Below are positions 26,133-35,987 of a stretch of 64,000 nt of DNA, one piece after another. The notes below the pieces were generated by a model. The model was not told the DNA's origin. It did no database searches and saw nothing but the letters and a program-made list of their open reading frames with translations. The stretch covers positions 1 through 64,000 of the forward strand of contig JAEUHC010000017.1 of NCBI GenBank assembly GCA_016794785.1, written 5' to 3'. The translations under genes were made by a program, and so were the position numbers. The stretch comes from Opitutaceae bacterium. GTDB taxonomy: Bacteria > Verrucomicrobiota > Verrucomicrobiia > Opitutales > Opitutaceae. Positions within the stretch are counted from its first letter, which is position 1. Every line of letters starts with the position of its first letter.

Positions 26133-27517
26133 ACCATCCTGCCCCTTCCCGTCGTCCCAGTCTGAACCGCCGCCAGTTCCTCCGCGGGCTGGGCGCGACC
26201 GTTGCCTTGCCGGTGTTTGCCTCCAGCCTGCGTCCGGTGGCCCGCGCCGCGGCGCCGCTTGCCGGCGAGGGCCTCGGTGTCACCGCCACCGGTGCGCCCC
26301 TGCGCATGGCGTTTGTGTATTTCCCCAACGGTGCGCTCCAAGACCATTGGTGGCCGACGGGGGAGGGGAGCGACTTCACCTTGGCCAAGACAATGGAGCC
26401 GCTCGCTCCGCTGAAGCGCTCGATTCAGATTTTGGGCGGCCTCGATCACAAGAACGCCACGGCCGGCAACGACGGTGCGGGCGACCATGCGCGCGCCAAC
26501 GCCACCTTCCTCACCGGGGCCCGGGCCCGCAAGACCGACAGCGCCGACATCCGGGTCGGCGTCTCCGTGGATCAAGTCGTGGCGCAGAGGATGGGGCATA
26601 CGACGCGATTCCCCTCCCTCGAACTCTCCTGCGACGCGGTGCGCAAGTCCGGCCGCTGCGACTCCGGCTACTCCTGCGCCTACCAATACAACCTCTCGTG
26701 GGCTTCGGCCACGACGCCCATGGCCCCGGAGGCGAATCCGCGCCTGGTGTTCGAGCGGCTATTCGGCGCCGGCGCGCCCGGTGATCGCGCCAGCAACTTT
26801 GCGGCGCGCCAAGCCACGCAGAAGTCGCTGCTTGATTTCGTGCTCGATGACGCCCGCTCACTGCAGCGGAGCCTAGGCCGCCGCGATCAGGAAAAGCTGG
26901 ACGAATACCTCACCGGTGTCCGCGACATCGAGCAGCGCATCCAGCGCTCAGAAAAATTCGGCGCGTTGCCCGAGGTCCGGGCCGACACGCCCGCCGGCAT
27001 CCCGGCCAATTATGGCGAACACATGGATCTCATGTTCGACCTGCTGGCGCTTGCGTTCGAGACCGACTCGACCCGCGTCTCGACCCTCCTGCTCGCCGGC
27101 GACGGCAGCAACCGCGCCTATCCGCAAATCGGCATCCCGGAGGGACACCACTATTGCTCGCATCACCGCAACAACGAGGAGCTGATGGCCAAAGTCGGGA
27201 AGATCGACCGTTATTACATGGAGCGGTTCGCGCGCTTTCTCACCAAGCTGAACGAGAAAAAGGATCTCGATGGCCGCACGATCCTCGACAACTCGATGAT
27301 CGTCTATGGCTGCGGCAACTCCGATGGCAACCGCCACACCCACCACAATCTCCCGATCGTCCTGGCCGGCGGTGGCGGCGGCACACTGCAATCGGGCCGT
27401 TATGTGCAGATGGGCGGCGTGCCGATGAGCAATCTCTTCCTTTCGATGACCGAGCGCATGGGCGTCAAGGGCGTCGAACGCATCGGCGATTCCAGCGGTG
27501 CCGTGAAGGGCGTGTAG
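26129..27517 (+). CDS. DUF1552 protein with Tat signal
   Basis: This 462-residue partner of the DUF1592 protein is translated from the ATGA overlap. The N-terminus has a twin-arginine motif (SLNRRQFLRGLGATVALPVF), so it is probably exported folded, often with a metal or cofactor. The body resembles the DUF1501/sulfatase-like alkaline-phosphatase fold: GGLDHKNATAGNDGAGDHAR, SLELSCDAVRKSGRCDSGYS, STRVSTLLLAGDGSN, YGCGNSDGNRHTHHNLPIVL. The His/Asp-rich segments may be metal sites. Function of the pair is unknown; enrichment in PVC bacteria suggests respiratory or polysaccharide-linked chemistry. Confidence 0.9.
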   Translation: MNHPAPSRRPSLNRRQFLRGLGATVALPVFASSLRPVARAAAPLAGEGLGVTATGAPLRMAFVYFPNGALQDHWWPTGEGSDFTLAKTMEPLAPLKRSIQILGGLDHKNATAGNDGAGDHARANATFLTGARARKTDSADIRVGVSVDQVVAQRMGHTTRFPSLELSCDAVRKSGRCDSGYSCAYQYNLSWASATTPMAPEANPRLVFERLFGAGAPGDRASNFAARQATQKSLLDFVLDDARSLQRSLGRRDQEKLDEYLTGVRDIEQRIQRSEKFGALPEVRADTPAGIPANYGEHMDLMFDLLALAFETDSTRVSTLLLAGDGSNRAYPQIGIPEGHHYCSHHRNNEELMAKVGKIDRYYMERFARFLTKLNEKKDLDGRTILDNSMIVYGCGNSDGNRHTHHNLPIVLAGGGGGTLQSGRYVQMGGVPMSNLFLSMTERMGVKGVERIGDSSGAVKGV

Positions 27518-27682
27518 CGCGGGATAAGTCCAAGGAATCTCGCACTGGCGGTGGAACCTCGCCTAGGGGGAGAGGCGGGACTCCATGTATGGTAGCGCGT
27601 GGCTTCCGCCCGCGCAGGGTTTCGAGCACTTTATCCCGTTCGATCCGATCGGAAGCCTCACAGTCCACCATGCCCGCCCTGC

Positions 27683-28366
27683 CTACGGTTTTAGCAGCGG
27701 TGCAATCACCGGCTGCCACAGGGCGTAGCCAGCGGCGTTGATATGCAGCATGTCCTTCACGAAAAGATCCGGCCTCGGCTGGCCGTCGGCGCCGAGCATC
27801 GGAGTGTAAATGTCCGCGTAGGCGAGCCGCGGATCCTTGGCGCAGTCGGCGGCGATGAGGGTGTCGGCGGCGCGGATGTTGGCGATGTTCTTCCAGCGCG
27901 ACGGACTCGGCTTGATCGCGATGAAGACGATTTTCGCCGTGGGCAGCGCCGCGTGGATTTTGGCGACGAAGGCGCGGAAGTCCGCGTGCACGCGCTCCGG
28001 GGTCTTGCCGGCATTGAGATCGTTGTCGCCGTCGTAAAGCACCACGGTCCGCGGGCGGTAGGGGAGCACGATGCGGTCGGCGTAGAACACGCTGTCGGCG
28101 AGCTCCGAGCCGCCGAAGCCGCGGTTGATGACCGGTAGTCCGGGGAAGTCCTCCGCCAGTATGGTCCACTTCACGATCGAAGAGCTGCCGACGAAGACAA
28201 TGCCGCCGGGAGCCGGCGCCTGCTTGGCTTCAGCTTGCGTGAATTTGTCGATGGCGGCGGTCCATTTTTCGGGCGTGGCGAAGGCGCAAGACAGGGAAAA
28301 AAGGGCGGTGATCAGGCCAATCAGGGGCGAAGGGGTGTCATGCGCCGCCGATTTTGTCAGCCGCAT
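27683..28366 (-). CDS. Secreted SGNH/GDSL-type esterase
   Basis: The 227-residue product has a signal peptide (LIGLITALFSLSCAFA) and the SGNH blocks: Ser in VFVGSSSIVKW, Gly in NRGFGGSELAD, Asn in YDGDNDLNAGK, and Asp-x-x-His in DMLHINAAGY. Such enzymes deacetylate polysaccharides or hydrolyse esters outside the cytoplasm. The chosen ATG at 28366 begins the signal peptide; the frame is open further upstream without signal character. It is divergent from the TonB receptor gene, so a shared control region and a role in processing acylated glycans are plausible. Confidence 0.87.
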   Translation of the reverse strand: MRLTKSAAHDTPSPLIGLITALFSLSCAFATPEKWTAAIDKFTQAEAKQAPAPGGIVFVGSSSIVKWTILAEDFPGLPVINRGFGGSELADSVFYADRIVLPYRPRTVVLYDGDNDLNAGKTPERVHADFRAFVAKIHAALPTAKIVFIAIKPSPSRWKNIANIRAADTLIAADCAKDPRLAYADIYTPMLGADGQPRPDLFVKDMLHINAAGYALWQPVIAPLLKP

Positions 28367-28567
28367 GCTCGCCTGCAATCTTGGGGGAGGCCGTGATGAC
28401 AGACCGTTGGGCAAACGATTTTCTTGCAGAGGCGAAGACATTAGCATCTTGATTTTCCCTGAGATCGCATGGGAGGCCTTTTTCCCCGATCCCAAACCGA
28501 ACCCCAACTCGAACTAACCCAACGAAGCGGTCGCCGCTCACAACGCGGTAGCTGTGCCTATCTACCT

Positions 28568-31500
28568 ATGACAACAACGACCCCACAACTCCGAGGCTGC
28601 CTGCGCATCGTCGCAGCGGCACTTACGTGGCTCTCCGCCACTTTGATGGCCCAGGCTCAAGGCACCGGCACCATCCAAGGCCGGGTTTTCAACCCGGCCT
28701 CCAGCGAATACGTGCGCAACGCCGAGGTTCGCTTGGAGGGCACCAATCAGGTGACCTACACCGAGGGCGACGGATCCTTCCGCTTCATCGGCGTCCCCGC
28801 CGGTTCCGCCACGATTTCGGTCAACTATTCCGGCTACACTCCGGTGAAGGAGACTCTTGCCGTCGCCGCCGGCCAGACTGCCGTTCGTGACATAAACCTC
28901 ACGAGCACCGCGGCCACCGGCCCGACCAAGGACGGCGTGGTGCAGTTGCAGGCCTTCACGGTCTCATCCGAGCGGGAGGGCAATGCCAAGGCCATCGCCG
29001 CGCAGCGCGCCACGATGAGCATCACCACCTCCGTGGCGTCCGACATCTTCGGCGACGTCGCGGACAATAATGTCGGCGAGTTCCTGAAGTATCTCCCGGG
29101 CGTGGACCTCGACTACGTCGAGTCCGAGGCGCGTGGACCCCGCCTCGGCGGCATGGATGCCGCATATGTCGGCGTCACTTTCGATGGCATGCGCTCCGCC
29201 AGTGCGGATGCCAACCGCGGCGGCGGAGCCAATTCCCGCGCCACCTCGTTCGAGGGCTTCTCCATCACCGCCATCGAGTCCATCGAGATCAACCGCACCA
29301 CGGCGCCGGACTCCGATGCCGACAATCCGGCCGGCACCATCAACATGCGCACCAAGCGCGCCTTTGACCGCAAGGGCCGCACGCTCGCCTACAACACGAG
29401 CCTCAACTTCAACGCCGAAGAGTTCACCCTTAACAAGACCGCCGGTCCCCGCGACGGCACCTCCTACAAGTGGAAACCGAACTACCAGTTCGACTACGCC
29501 GAGTCCTTCTTCGACCAGCGCCTCGGCGTGTTGTTCGGCGCCAGCCGCGCCAACTCCTACACCGAGCAATACATCGTGGGCATGGGCTACAACCGCACGC
29601 CCAACGCCACCGACTCGCGGCCCATGGTTGCCCGCCAGATCGACTTCAAGGATGGCAACAAAACCATCCTCAAGGACGCGATGACTTTCACCGCCGATTG
29701 GAAGGCTACCCGCAGCCTCGTGCTCTCCCTTACTGGCATCTACACTTACACCGAGGGTGAGTTCTGGAACCGCAATTTCACCTTCGTCGCGGCCAACGAC
29801 AACGCCAACGTCAACAACGGACGCAACTCCGTCGGTGGCGATGGCATCAACACTGTCATTGCCCGCCGTGAAGGCACGGCCAACGCCGCCACGCTCAACA
29901 ACGGCGGTGGCACTTCCGCCAAGTTGACCTACACCCGCACCTTCTCCCCCCGGTTCGAATGGAAGGAAGGCCGCTGGGTCGTGGATGGCGGACTCGGCTA
30001 CAGCCGTTCGGTCAATAATTACGAGTCGCTGGAGCGCGGCTTCTCGAACAGCGAGGGCGGCGGTGTGGCCAGTGGGTGGACGGCCACGCGCCCCCATCAG
30101 GAATCGTGGGAGTGGACCATTCGCCAGAACTCCGGCGCCGATTGGTATGACCGCGCCAGCTTCACCGACACGAACACTCGCTCCGGCGGCACGCGCGTGA
30201 ACAACGACAACCGCACGTGGATCACCGAGATTCGCAGCGCGCAGCTCAACGCCCGCTGGGCCGTGCCATTCCTCCAGCGCTTCCCGATCTCCCTCAAGGC
30301 GGGTGGCAAGCTCGCGGAGGAATCCCGTAACAATAACATCATCTCCGATTGGGATATCTGGTCCTACGTCGGGCCCGGCGGCAACACCGTCACGCAGAAC
30401 CCCAACACCGGCGCTTTCCAAAATGTGACCTTCGGCAATTGGGGTAACCTCGGGCCGAAGTTCATCTCGCCGCATCCGTTCGATATGGGCACGACCAACG
30501 GCCTCACGGTGTTTAACATCAATGGCCAGCAGGGCATGCCGCCCCGCGTCAATCGCCAGGAGGTTCTCCGGCTCTTCCGCTCGAATCCCGAGCAGTTTGT
30601 CCACACCGGCACCCCGGAAAACTATTATACCGCGTTCTTCGCGAACCCGCGCGATTTCAAGCAGACTCTGACCTCGGGCTACGCCCAAGCCACGGTGCGA
30701 TTCAGCCCCAAGCTCACCATGCTCGGCGGCGTCCGCATGGAAGAGACTGAGAATGCCGTGAAGGAATTCGATCCCCTCACGCGCGCGCAGATGATTGCCG
30801 CCGGCTATGCGGTCAACGCCCCCGGCACCGCCGGTGGCCGCGCCCTTACGCTCCCGGGCATCATCCACCAATACACCGCCAACCCCCGTGTCACCCGCGT
30901 CGGCACCTACCGGAATTATTTCCCGTCCGTGATGTTCAAGTATTACATCACGCCCGATTTTGAATTCCAGATCGGCTACAACAAGGCGATCTCCCGCCCG
31001 CCCATTGACAGCATCACGGGCCTGTGGGGCATCGATGAGGTCAACCAAATCGTGTCGGCGCCCAATGCCGCCCTGTTGCCTGAGTATCACAAGAAGATCC
31101 AATCGCGCTTCGCCTACTACTTCCGCGGGCGTTCGCCTGGCCAGCTCACGCTCGACCTCACGCAGAACAAGGCGACCAACTTCCGCCAGACCTTTGAGTT
31201 CTCGGCCGACGAGTTCGGTGTCACCGATCCTGATTTCGCGCCTTACCGTTTCCGCACGACGGTCAACAGCTCGGACGAGCAGACCTTCAAGTCCCTGGAC
31301 TTCGCCTACAATCAGACGCTCGGCTTCCTGCCCAGCGAGTATCTCCGCGGCATCAACTTCAATGTCGCGGTCTCGCGCGCCTACGCCGACCGCCGTCGTG
31401 GCAATCTTGCGCCTTACCGCGTTTCGTCCCGCTTCAGCTACACCTACCGGAAGTTCAACGGCTTCATCGGCATGGTCCACCGTCCCGACACTCCCGCGAG

Positions 31501-31726
31501 CACGACCTACGGCGACTACTTCGGCAAGCAGACGCAGTTTGACGCCGCGATCAACTGGCGCCTGACCCGCAACACGACGCTTTACACCCAGGTGCGCAAT
31601 CTCACCGGCAAGCCCGTGAAGTGGTATCACACCCCTCCGGGCGTCGTGGAAGGCCAGCAGCGCGTGCTGCGCCAGATTCAGGAATACGGCGCCAACTGGG
31701 TCTTTGGCGTCCGCGGCACATTCTGA
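28568..31726 (+). CDS. TonB-dependent outer-membrane receptor
   Basis: The 1052-residue receptor has a signal peptide (LRIVAAALTWLSATLMAQAQ), a carboxypeptidase-regulatory-like domain (TIQGRVFNPASSEYVRNAEV), a VQLQAFTVSSEREG linker, and a plug (VASDIFGDVADNNVGEFLKY, GVDLDYVESEARGPRLGG). A large beta barrel ends in the aromatic GANWVFGVRGTF. This is the Opitutaceae-type receptor class with an N-terminal extension. The transported ligand is unreadable, but the adjacent esterase hints at a saccharide. A strong terminator follows immediately, so it is a single-gene transcript. Confidence 0.95.
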   Translation: MTTTTPQLRGCLRIVAAALTWLSATLMAQAQGTGTIQGRVFNPASSEYVRNAEVRLEGTNQVTYTEGDGSFRFIGVPAGSATISVNYSGYTPVKETLAVAAGQTAVRDINLTSTAATGPTKDGVVQLQAFTVSSEREGNAKAIAAQRATMSITTSVASDIFGDVADNNVGEFLKYLPGVDLDYVESEARGPRLGGMDAAYVGVTFDGMRSASADANRGGGANSRATSFEGFSITAIESIEINRTTAPDSDADNPAGTINMRTKRAFDRKGRTLAYNTSLNFNAEEFTLNKTAGPRDGTSYKWKPNYQFDYAESFFDQRLGVLFGASRANSYTEQYIVGMGYNRTPNATDSRPMVARQIDFKDGNKTILKDAMTFTADWKATRSLVLSLTGIYTYTEGEFWNRNFTFVAANDNANVNNGRNSVGGDGINTVIARREGTANAATLNNGGGTSAKLTYTRTFSPRFEWKEGRWVVDGGLGYSRSVNNYESLERGFSNSEGGGVASGWTATRPHQESWEWTIRQNSGADWYDRASFTDTNTRSGGTRVNNDNRTWITEIRSAQLNARWAVPFLQRFPISLKAGGKLAEESRNNNIISDWDIWSYVGPGGNTVTQNPNTGAFQNVTFGNWGNLGPKFISPHPFDMGTTNGLTVFNINGQQGMPPRVNRQEVLRLFRSNPEQFVHTGTPENYYTAFFANPRDFKQTLTSGYAQATVRFSPKLTMLGGVRMEETENAVKEFDPLTRAQMIAAGYAVNAPGTAGGRALTLPGIIHQYTANPRVTRVGTYRNYFPSVMFKYYITPDFEFQIGYNKAISRPPIDSITGLWGIDEVNQIVSAPNAALLPEYHKKIQSRFAYYFRGRSPGQLTLDLTQNKATNFRQTFEFSADEFGVTDPDFAPYRFRTTVNSSDEQTFKSLDFAYNQTLGFLPSEYLRGINFNVAVSRAYADRRRGNLAPYRVSSRFSYTYRKFNGFIGMVHRPDTPASTTYGDYFGKQTQFDAAINWRLTRNTTLYTQVRNLTGKPVKWYHTPPGVVEGQQRVLRQIQEYGANWVFGVRGTF

Positions 31727-31751
31727 TTCCACCGCAGGTTTTATCAGTTCA

Positions 31752-31782
31752 AGCGCCGGCTGAACGCCGGCGCTTTTTCTTT
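31752..31782 (+). terminator. Rho-independent terminator of the TonB receptor
   Basis: AGCGCCGGC-TGAAC-GCCGGCGCT is followed by TTTTCTTT, 25 bases past the stop. Confidence 0.9.
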
Positions 31783-31822
31783 GGCGTTGCGCGCCGATGC
31801 GTCCCCCGAAGCAATCATCCGC

Positions 31823-33790
31823 ATGACCCGCAGTCGCACGCTTGTCGCCGGCCTCCTCCTCGTGGCCGCGATTGTCGCGACCTACGCGCCCTCCCTGCGC
31901 GGCGGCTTTCTTTGGGATGACGACCTGCACATCACCGCCAACCCCACGATCATTGGTCCGCTTGGCTTGAAAGAGATATGGACGACGGCGCGGGCGAATT
32001 ATTTCCCGCTCGTGCTGACGAATTTTAAGGCGCAGCACGCGCTTTGGGGGCTTGAGCCGTTGGGCTACCGGATTGTCACGCTCGCGTGCCACGCGCTCGC
32101 CGCCGTGTTGCTCTGGCGCGTCCTGCTCCGCCTGCGCGTGCCGCCGGCCGGGGCCTGGCTCGGGGCCGCGCTGTGGGCGCTCCATCCGGTGCAGGTCGAG
32201 TCCGTCGCCTGGATCTGCGAGCTCAAGAACACCCAGTCGGCGGTATTTTTTCTAGCGGCGATTCTGTTCTGGCTGCGCTGGCTGGAGGCCCGTAGCCGCG
32301 AGCGTGAGCGAGTGGAGGGATTTCCACGCGCTCACGCTCGCAGCTACACGCTCGCCCTCCTCTGCGCCCTCCTCGCCGTGTTGAGCAAGCCCTCGACCGT
32401 CATGCTCCCGGTCGCACTCGCGCTCTGCACGTGGTGGCGGAGGGGCCGCTTCACGTGGCGCGATCTACCGCCGCTCGCGCCGTTCCTGGCGCTGTCCGCC
32501 GCCGTGGCGGGCTGGACGATCTGGGAGCAGAAGTTCAACTCCGGCGCGATCGGGCCGGAGTGGGCGCAGACCGGGCTCGAGCGTGTCGCCATCGCGGGGC
32601 GTGCGGTGTGGTTCTACCTGGGGAAGCTCGTCTGGCCGGAGCCGCTCATCTTCATCTACCCGCGCTGGTCAATCGATCCCGCGAATGCGGCTTCGTATCT
32701 CGGAGGCGTGGCGATCATCGCGGTGCTGGCGGTCTTCATCTGGAGGCGCTGGTGGGCGGTGGTGCTGGCGGCGCTCTACTTCGGCGCGCTGCTCTTTCCC
32801 GTCCTCGGGTTCTTCAACGTCTACTTTTTCCGGTATTCCTTCGTCGGGGATCACTTTCAGTATTTGGCCAGCATGGGGCCGCTGGCGCTGCTGGCGGCTG
32901 GGCTGGCGCGCTTGCCCCGCCGTTTCGCGATTGGCGCGGGCGGGGCGCTCGTGGCGGCGCTCGCCTTTCTCACCCTGCGCCAGATCCCGGCCTACGCCAG
33001 CAACGAGGCCCTCTGGCGCCACACCCTCGCGCGCAATCCCGCCGCCTTCATGGCCTGGGCCAATTTGGGCGATACCCTCCGGCTGGCCGGCCGCCCCAAC
33101 GAGGCGATGGCCGCGTATCGTTCCGCGCTCACACTCCTCCCCGACGATGCCCCGGTGCTCAACGATCTCGGCAACCTCCTTGTCCTGAGCGGCCGCCCGG
33201 CCGATGCGGTGCCGCATTTCGAGCGGGCGCTCGCCGCGCGCCCCGGCTATGCCGAGGCCCATTGCAACCTCGGCAACGCCCTCCGCGATCTCGGGCGTGG
33301 CGACGAGGCGATGCGTCAGTTTCGCCGCGCGTTGGAACTCGAGCCCACCTACGGCGGCGCGCACAACAACCTCGGCATCCAGCTCGCCGAGACGGGGCGC
33401 TTCGCCGAGGCCGCGACTCATTTCGAGGCCGCCCTGCGCACCACGCCCGCCGATGCCAAAGTCCGCGAGAATCTCGTCCGCGCTCTTCATCGCCAGGCGC
33501 TCGGCCAAATTGCAGCGCAGAACTGGCCCGATGCCATCGGGCTGCTCCGACGCGCGGCGGACCTTGAGCCCGGCTCCGCGCCTGTCCGGGCGACGCTGGC
33601 CGTCGCGCTCGCGCAGGCGGGCCAACTCGACGAATCCGTGCCGCACTTCGAGGCCGCGGTCCGGCTCAATCCTCGTGATGCCGAGTTGCGGGAGAATTTC
33701 GGCCGCGTGCTCGGCGTGCTGCGCCGGCCGCGCGAGGCTTATGAGCAGCTGGAGGAGGGGGCGCGGCTCCGGCGCGAGGCCCCGCGCTGA
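31823..33790 (+). CDS. TMTC-like membrane protein with C-terminal TPR repeats
   Basis: The 655-residue product has a GT-C-like N-terminal half: a first span (LVAGLLLVAAIVATYAPSL), an acidic loop motif FLWDDDLHITANPTI, HPVQVESVAWICELKNTQSA, and about nine further spans. Seven TPR units fill roughly residues 405-655, for example AWANLGDTLRLAGRPNEAM and AHNNLGIQLAETGRF. The combination is that of TMTC-type O-mannosyltransferases, so transfer of a sugar to exported proteins is a reasonable hypothesis. A palindromic repeat is inserted in frame near residues 157-175 (ARSRERERVEGFPRAHARS), apparently without breaking the gene. ATG at 31823 preferred over 31781. Confidence 0.78.
   Translation: MTRSRTLVAGLLLVAAIVATYAPSLRGGFLWDDDLHITANPTIIGPLGLKEIWTTARANYFPLVLTNFKAQHALWGLEPLGYRIVTLACHALAAVLLWRVLLRLRVPPAGAWLGAALWALHPVQVESVAWICELKNTQSAVFFLAAILFWLRWLEARSRERERVEGFPRAHARSYTLALLCALLAVLSKPSTVMLPVALALCTWWRRGRFTWRDLPPLAPFLALSAAVAGWTIWEQKFNSGAIGPEWAQTGLERVAIAGRAVWFYLGKLVWPEPLIFIYPRWSIDPANAASYLGGVAIIAVLAVFIWRRWWAVVLAALYFGALLFPVLGFFNVYFFRYSFVGDHFQYLASMGPLALLAAGLARLPRRFAIGAGGALVAALAFLTLRQIPAYASNEALWRHTLARNPAAFMAWANLGDTLRLAGRPNEAMAAYRSALTLLPDDAPVLNDLGNLLVLSGRPADAVPHFERALAARPGYAEAHCNLGNALRDLGRGDEAMRQFRRALELEPTYGGAHNNLGIQLAETGRFAEAATHFEAALRTTPADAKVRENLVRALHRQALGQIAAQNWPDAIGLLRRAADLEPGSAPVRATLAVALAQAGQLDESVPHFEAAVRLNPRDAELRENFGRVLGVLRRPREAYEQLEEGARLRREAPR
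32292..32347. repeat. REP-like palindrome inside a coding region
   Basis: Two 25-base arms (32292-32316, starting GTAGCCGCGAGCGTGAGCG, and 32323-32347) are complementary at 23 of 25 positions around a 6-base loop. The element keeps the reading frame of the TMTC-like gene and encodes a polar loop between two membrane spans. Confidence 0.8.
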
Positions 33791-33824
33791 GGACCGGCCC
33801 CACCGTCTTGCCAAGGTCGCAGTC

Positions 33825-35984
33825 ATGCCCAGCGTCGAAATCATGCGCTTTCTCCTCCCCGGGCTCCTCCTCATGGCCGCATCTTCCTCCATCACCTTGG
33901 CTGCTTCGCCTTATCCCGCTGCAGAACGCGGCGCGCACACCGATTCCTATCACGGCACGACGGTCGCCGATCCCTATCGCTGGCTCGAGGATCTCGACTC
34001 GCCGCAAACGGCCTCTTGGGTCGCGGCGCAGAACAAGCTCACGTTCGGCTTCCTCGAAAAACTCCCGCAGCGCGCCAAGTTCCAGGCGCGGCTCACGCAG
34101 CTCTGGAACTATGAACGCATCGGCCTCCCCGTGAAGGAGGGCGGACGCTATTTCTTTTCCAAAAACACCGGCCTCCAGAATCAGGCGGTCTTTCATGTGC
34201 AGGAAAGCCTCACGGCTCCGCCGCGTGTCCTCATCGATCCCAACACGCTCTCCGCCGACGGCACGGTTGCCCTCACCGCGACGCGCCCCTCGCCCGACGG
34301 CAAGTGGGTCGCCTACGGCATCGCGGCGGCCGGATCAGACTGGAACGAATTCCGCGTGCGCTCCGTGGACACGGGCCAGGACGCGCTCGACGTGATCAAG
34401 TGGGTCAAGTTCTCCGGCGTCTCGTGGACGCGCGACAACGCGGGCTTCTTCTACTCCCGTTATCCGGCGCCGTCGGCCGAGGCCGGCACCGCCAAGACTT
34501 TCAGCGGCCTCGCCCACCAGCGCCTTTATTACCATCGGCTCGGCACGCCGCAGAGCGAGGATCGCCTGATCCACGAGGTGAAGGAGGAGCCCCGGTGGTT
34601 TGTGCGGGGTGGCGTCACTGAGGATGGGCTCTACCTCGTCATCACGATCAATCGCGGATCGTCGTCGGAGAATCTCCTGCGCTACGTCGACCTTGGTGAC
34701 GCGCGCCAACCGCGGCTCGACGCGCCCGTGCAACCGCTCACCACCGAGTGGATCGGCGAGCATGGCGTCGTCGGCAACGACGGCGCGACGCTCTACGCCG
34801 TCACCAACCATCAGGCCCCGCGCAAACGAATCGTCGCCATCGACCTCGCGGACCCGGCGCCGGTGAAGTGGCGCACGCTCGTGCCCGAGAGCGCCGAGGT
34901 GATCGACACGGTCGAGATCGTGGGCGGCAAATTCGTGGTGAAGTCCATGCGCGACGCGAGCAGCCGCCTCTCCGTGTTTGCCAAGGACGGCAAGCCGCTG
35001 GGCGAGATCGCGCTGCCCGGCCTCGGCTCCGTCGGCAGCGTGAGCGGCCGCGAGGACGAGAATGAGTTTTTCTACAATTTCACCTCGTTTGCCCGCCCGA
35101 CCACCAATTTCCGCCACGATGTCGCGACCAACCAGGGCGCGGTGTTTCAGACGCCGAAAGTCGCTTTCAACCCCGGCGACTACGAGACGCGTCAGGTCTT
35201 CTATGCCTCGAAGGACGGCACGCGCGTCCCCATGTTCATCACACACCGCCGGGGCCTGAAGCTCGACGGCGCCGCCCCGACGATCCTCTACGGCTACGGC
35301 GGTTTCGACATCTCGCTCACTCCGTCCTTCTCCGTCGCGAACCTCGCCTGGATGGAGTCGGGCGGCATCTTCGCGCAGCCCAACCTCCGCGGCGGCGGCG
35401 AATACGGCAAGGCTTGGCACGACGCCGGCACAAAGGAGAAAAAGCAAAACGTATTCGACGACTTCATCGCCGCGGCCGAGTGGCTCTTTGCCAATAAATA
35501 TACGTCGCGCGAAAAACTGATCCTGTTTGGCGGGTCCAATGGCGGGCTGCTCGTGGGCGCCGTCATCAACCAGCGGCCTGACATTTGCCGCGTCGCGGTG
35601 CCAGCGGTGGGTGTGATGGACATGCTGCGCTTCCACAAATTCACCGTCGGCTACGCGTGGACCAGCGACTACGGATCGAGCGACGAAGCGGCCGGCTTCA
35701 AGTATCTCTCGGCTTATTCACCGCTGCACACGATCAAGGCCGGCGCGAAATACCCCGCCGTGCTCGTCCTCACCGCCGATCACGACGATCGGGTGCATCC
35801 GGCGCACTCCTTCAAATACGCCGCCGCGATGCAGGCCGCCGTCGCGACGGATCTCGAGCAGCGTCCCGTGATGATCCGAATCGAGACGAAAGCCGGACAC
35901 GGGGCCGGCAAACCCACTTCGAAGGCCATCGAGGAAGCCGCCGATCGACTGGCGTTCGGCGCGTATTTCACGGGATTAAACTGA
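33825..35984 (+). CDS. Prolyl oligopeptidase (S9A family), exported
   Basis: The 719-residue protein has a signal peptide (MRFLLPGLLLMAASSSITLA after six leading residues). The POP propeller begins at YHGTTVADPYRWLEDLDSP. The C-terminal alpha/beta hydrolase holds the triad: Ser in GGSNGGLL, Asp in DHDDRVHPAHS and His in KAGHGAGK. It cleaves short peptides after proline, here in the periplasm. Length is typical (about 700). Starts at 33825 and 33843 are both possible. A two-hairpin palindromic repeat follows the stop and separates it from the converging RND operon. Confidence 0.96.
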   Translation: MPSVEIMRFLLPGLLLMAASSSITLAASPYPAAERGAHTDSYHGTTVADPYRWLEDLDSPQTASWVAAQNKLTFGFLEKLPQRAKFQARLTQLWNYERIGLPVKEGGRYFFSKNTGLQNQAVFHVQESLTAPPRVLIDPNTLSADGTVALTATRPSPDGKWVAYGIAAAGSDWNEFRVRSVDTGQDALDVIKWVKFSGVSWTRDNAGFFYSRYPAPSAEAGTAKTFSGLAHQRLYYHRLGTPQSEDRLIHEVKEEPRWFVRGGVTEDGLYLVITINRGSSSENLLRYVDLGDARQPRLDAPVQPLTTEWIGEHGVVGNDGATLYAVTNHQAPRKRIVAIDLADPAPVKWRTLVPESAEVIDTVEIVGGKFVVKSMRDASSRLSVFAKDGKPLGEIALPGLGSVGSVSGREDENEFFYNFTSFARPTTNFRHDVATNQGAVFQTPKVAFNPGDYETRQVFYASKDGTRVPMFITHRRGLKLDGAAPTILYGYGGFDISLTPSFSVANLAWMESGGIFAQPNLRGGGEYGKAWHDAGTKEKKQNVFDDFIAAAEWLFANKYTSREKLILFGGSNGGLLVGAVINQRPDICRVAVPAVGVMDMLRFHKFTVGYAWTSDYGSSDEAAGFKYLSAYSPLHTIKAGAKYPAVLVLTADHDDRVHPAHSFKYAAAMQAAVATDLEQRPVMIRIETKAGHGAGKPTSKAIEEAADRLAFGAYFTGLN

Positions 35985-35987
35985 CCG

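Noticed and set aside
27518..27682. Possible small gene or RNA between the DUF1552 and SGNH genes
   Set aside because: Only weak features are visible, including CGGGATAA and TTATCCCG about 100 bases apart; no convincing start, ribosome-binding site or stable fold was found.
28964..32185. 1073-residue open frame antisense to the TonB receptor
   Set aside because: Composition is Val/Gly/Asp/Arg-rich with no domain motifs, as expected from the complement of a GC-rich gene; the sense frame carries a full receptor.
33204..33824. N-terminal extension of prolyl oligopeptidase to 33204
   Set aside because: The extra 207 codons are a shifted frame of the upstream TPR gene; the signal peptide at 33843 marks the real N-terminus.
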